Shown piece after piece: positions 63,820-64,000 of a stretch of DNA of 64,000 bases; position 1 is the stretch's first letter; each line of letters begins with the position of its first letter. The stretch is from an uncultured Oscillospiraceae bacterium (GTDB lineage Bacteria > Bacillota > Clostridia > Oscillospirales > Acutalibacteraceae), in the NCBI GenBank assembly GCA_900547095.1, contig URFG01000007.1:1-64000 (forward strand), in the 5' to 3' direction. The position numbers and the translations under genes were made by a program. The notes under the pieces were generated by a model. It ran no database searches. It was given only the letters and a program-made list of their open reading frames with translations, and had not been told where the DNA came from.

Positions 63820-63836
63820 AATCTTCGGCCTTGATT
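63805..63836 (+). terminator. Intrinsic terminator after the glycosyltransferase
   Basis: AAGGCCGAAG (63805-63814) and CTTCGGCCTT (63823-63832) enclose the stop codon; a short T-rich tail follows. It also serves the convergent partial gene at the edge. Confidence 0.8.
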
Positions 63837-63840
63837 TTAT

Positions 63841-64000
63841 TTAAAAGCATTTATCTCCGTTTTTTCTTTTGCACTCTTCTATTTTCCCGCACCTGTAGCA
63901 AAGCTCGTTTTTGCAGGCGCCGTTCTTATCCATTTCCAAAATATTTTCTATAGTGGTCTGAGCGATATTAGCAAGCGCTTCCCTTGTTAAAAATGCCTGA
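63841..64000 (-). CDS. C-terminus of an unrecognised Cys-rich protein (partial)
   Basis: The minus-strand frame is open from the window edge to a TAA at 63843-63841, giving the last 52 residues. A helical segment (FLTREALANIAQTTIENIL) is followed by a tail with six Cys (ACKNELCYRCGKIEECKRK, ending KCF), spaced like a metal-binding knuckle. I do not recognise the family; the start lies beyond the window. Confidence 0.65.
   Translation of the reverse strand, partial: QAFLTREALANIAQTTIENILEMDKNGACKNELCYRCGKIEECKRKNGDKCF

Overview
The window reads as chromosome from an anaerobic, gut-type Clostridia (Oscillospirales/Ruminococcaceae-like). The indicators are an IspH-ribosomal protein S1 fusion beside cmk, type III glutamine synthetase, LL-diaminopimelate aminotransferase (DapL), an Rnf complex, [FeFe]-hydrogenase maturases, an HdrABC-FlxABCD module, a T-box leader, and the 5' end of the tetracycline-resistance gene tet(W) at the left edge. 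No rRNA, tRNA, CRISPR array or intact insertion sequence was recognised. Placement is inferred from gene content, not phylogeny.

Layout. 1-1200: start of tet(W) with a Tn916/tet(M)-style attenuation leader, then debris including a frameshifted ORF. 1250-4960 (minus): ABC exporter pair, phosphopantetheinyl transferase, esterase-like hydrolase. 5047-8374 (minus): a split, archaeal-type glutamate synthase in three genes, divergent from 8780-12602 (plus), glnA type III and an ammonium channel with a fused PII domain. Both promoters are followed by leaders carrying ANTAR-like hexaloop hairpins in front of intrinsic terminators. 12610-15631: T-box leader, asparagine synthetase, a DapL paralogue. 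15743-20673: rnfCDGEAB. 20743-26710 (minus): ispH-rpsA fusion, cmk, flavoprotein, then membrane protein, J-domain protein and DUF5685. 26861-31290: sugar ABC importer plus malQ. 31480-42949 (minus): one long operon mdh-fumC-hdrBCA-flxDCBA-frdBA plus a small membrane protein. 43246-45594: calcium-type P-ATPase. 45611-52527 (minus): F-type ATP synthase without a separate delta gene, preceded by a DUF1275 gene. 52656-54324: LysR regulator and a decayed diacylglycerol kinase. 54458-58418: TM1266-hydE-hydG-hydF. 58503-60719: PAP2, pssA, psd. 60740-62777 (minus): dapF-dapL. 62920-63819: glycosyltransferase. The right edge holds the C-terminus of an unrecognised Cys-rich protein.

How it fits together (inference). 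The 11-gene mdh/fumC/Hdr-Flx/Frd operon encodes every step from oxaloacetate to succinate plus a soluble NADH-oxidising, ferredoxin-reducing Hdr-Flx core. It could form a flavin-based electron-bifurcating fumarate-reducing system in which FrdAB takes the place of a heterodisulfide as the acceptor. Reduced ferredoxin could then feed Rnf, and the ion gradient the ATP synthase. The ATP synthase is itself unusual: an alpha subunit with a delta-like N-terminal extension and a c subunit made with a signal peptide. The nitrogen block (glutamate synthase, GlnN, Amt-PII, AsnB) appears to be controlled mainly through RNA leaders.
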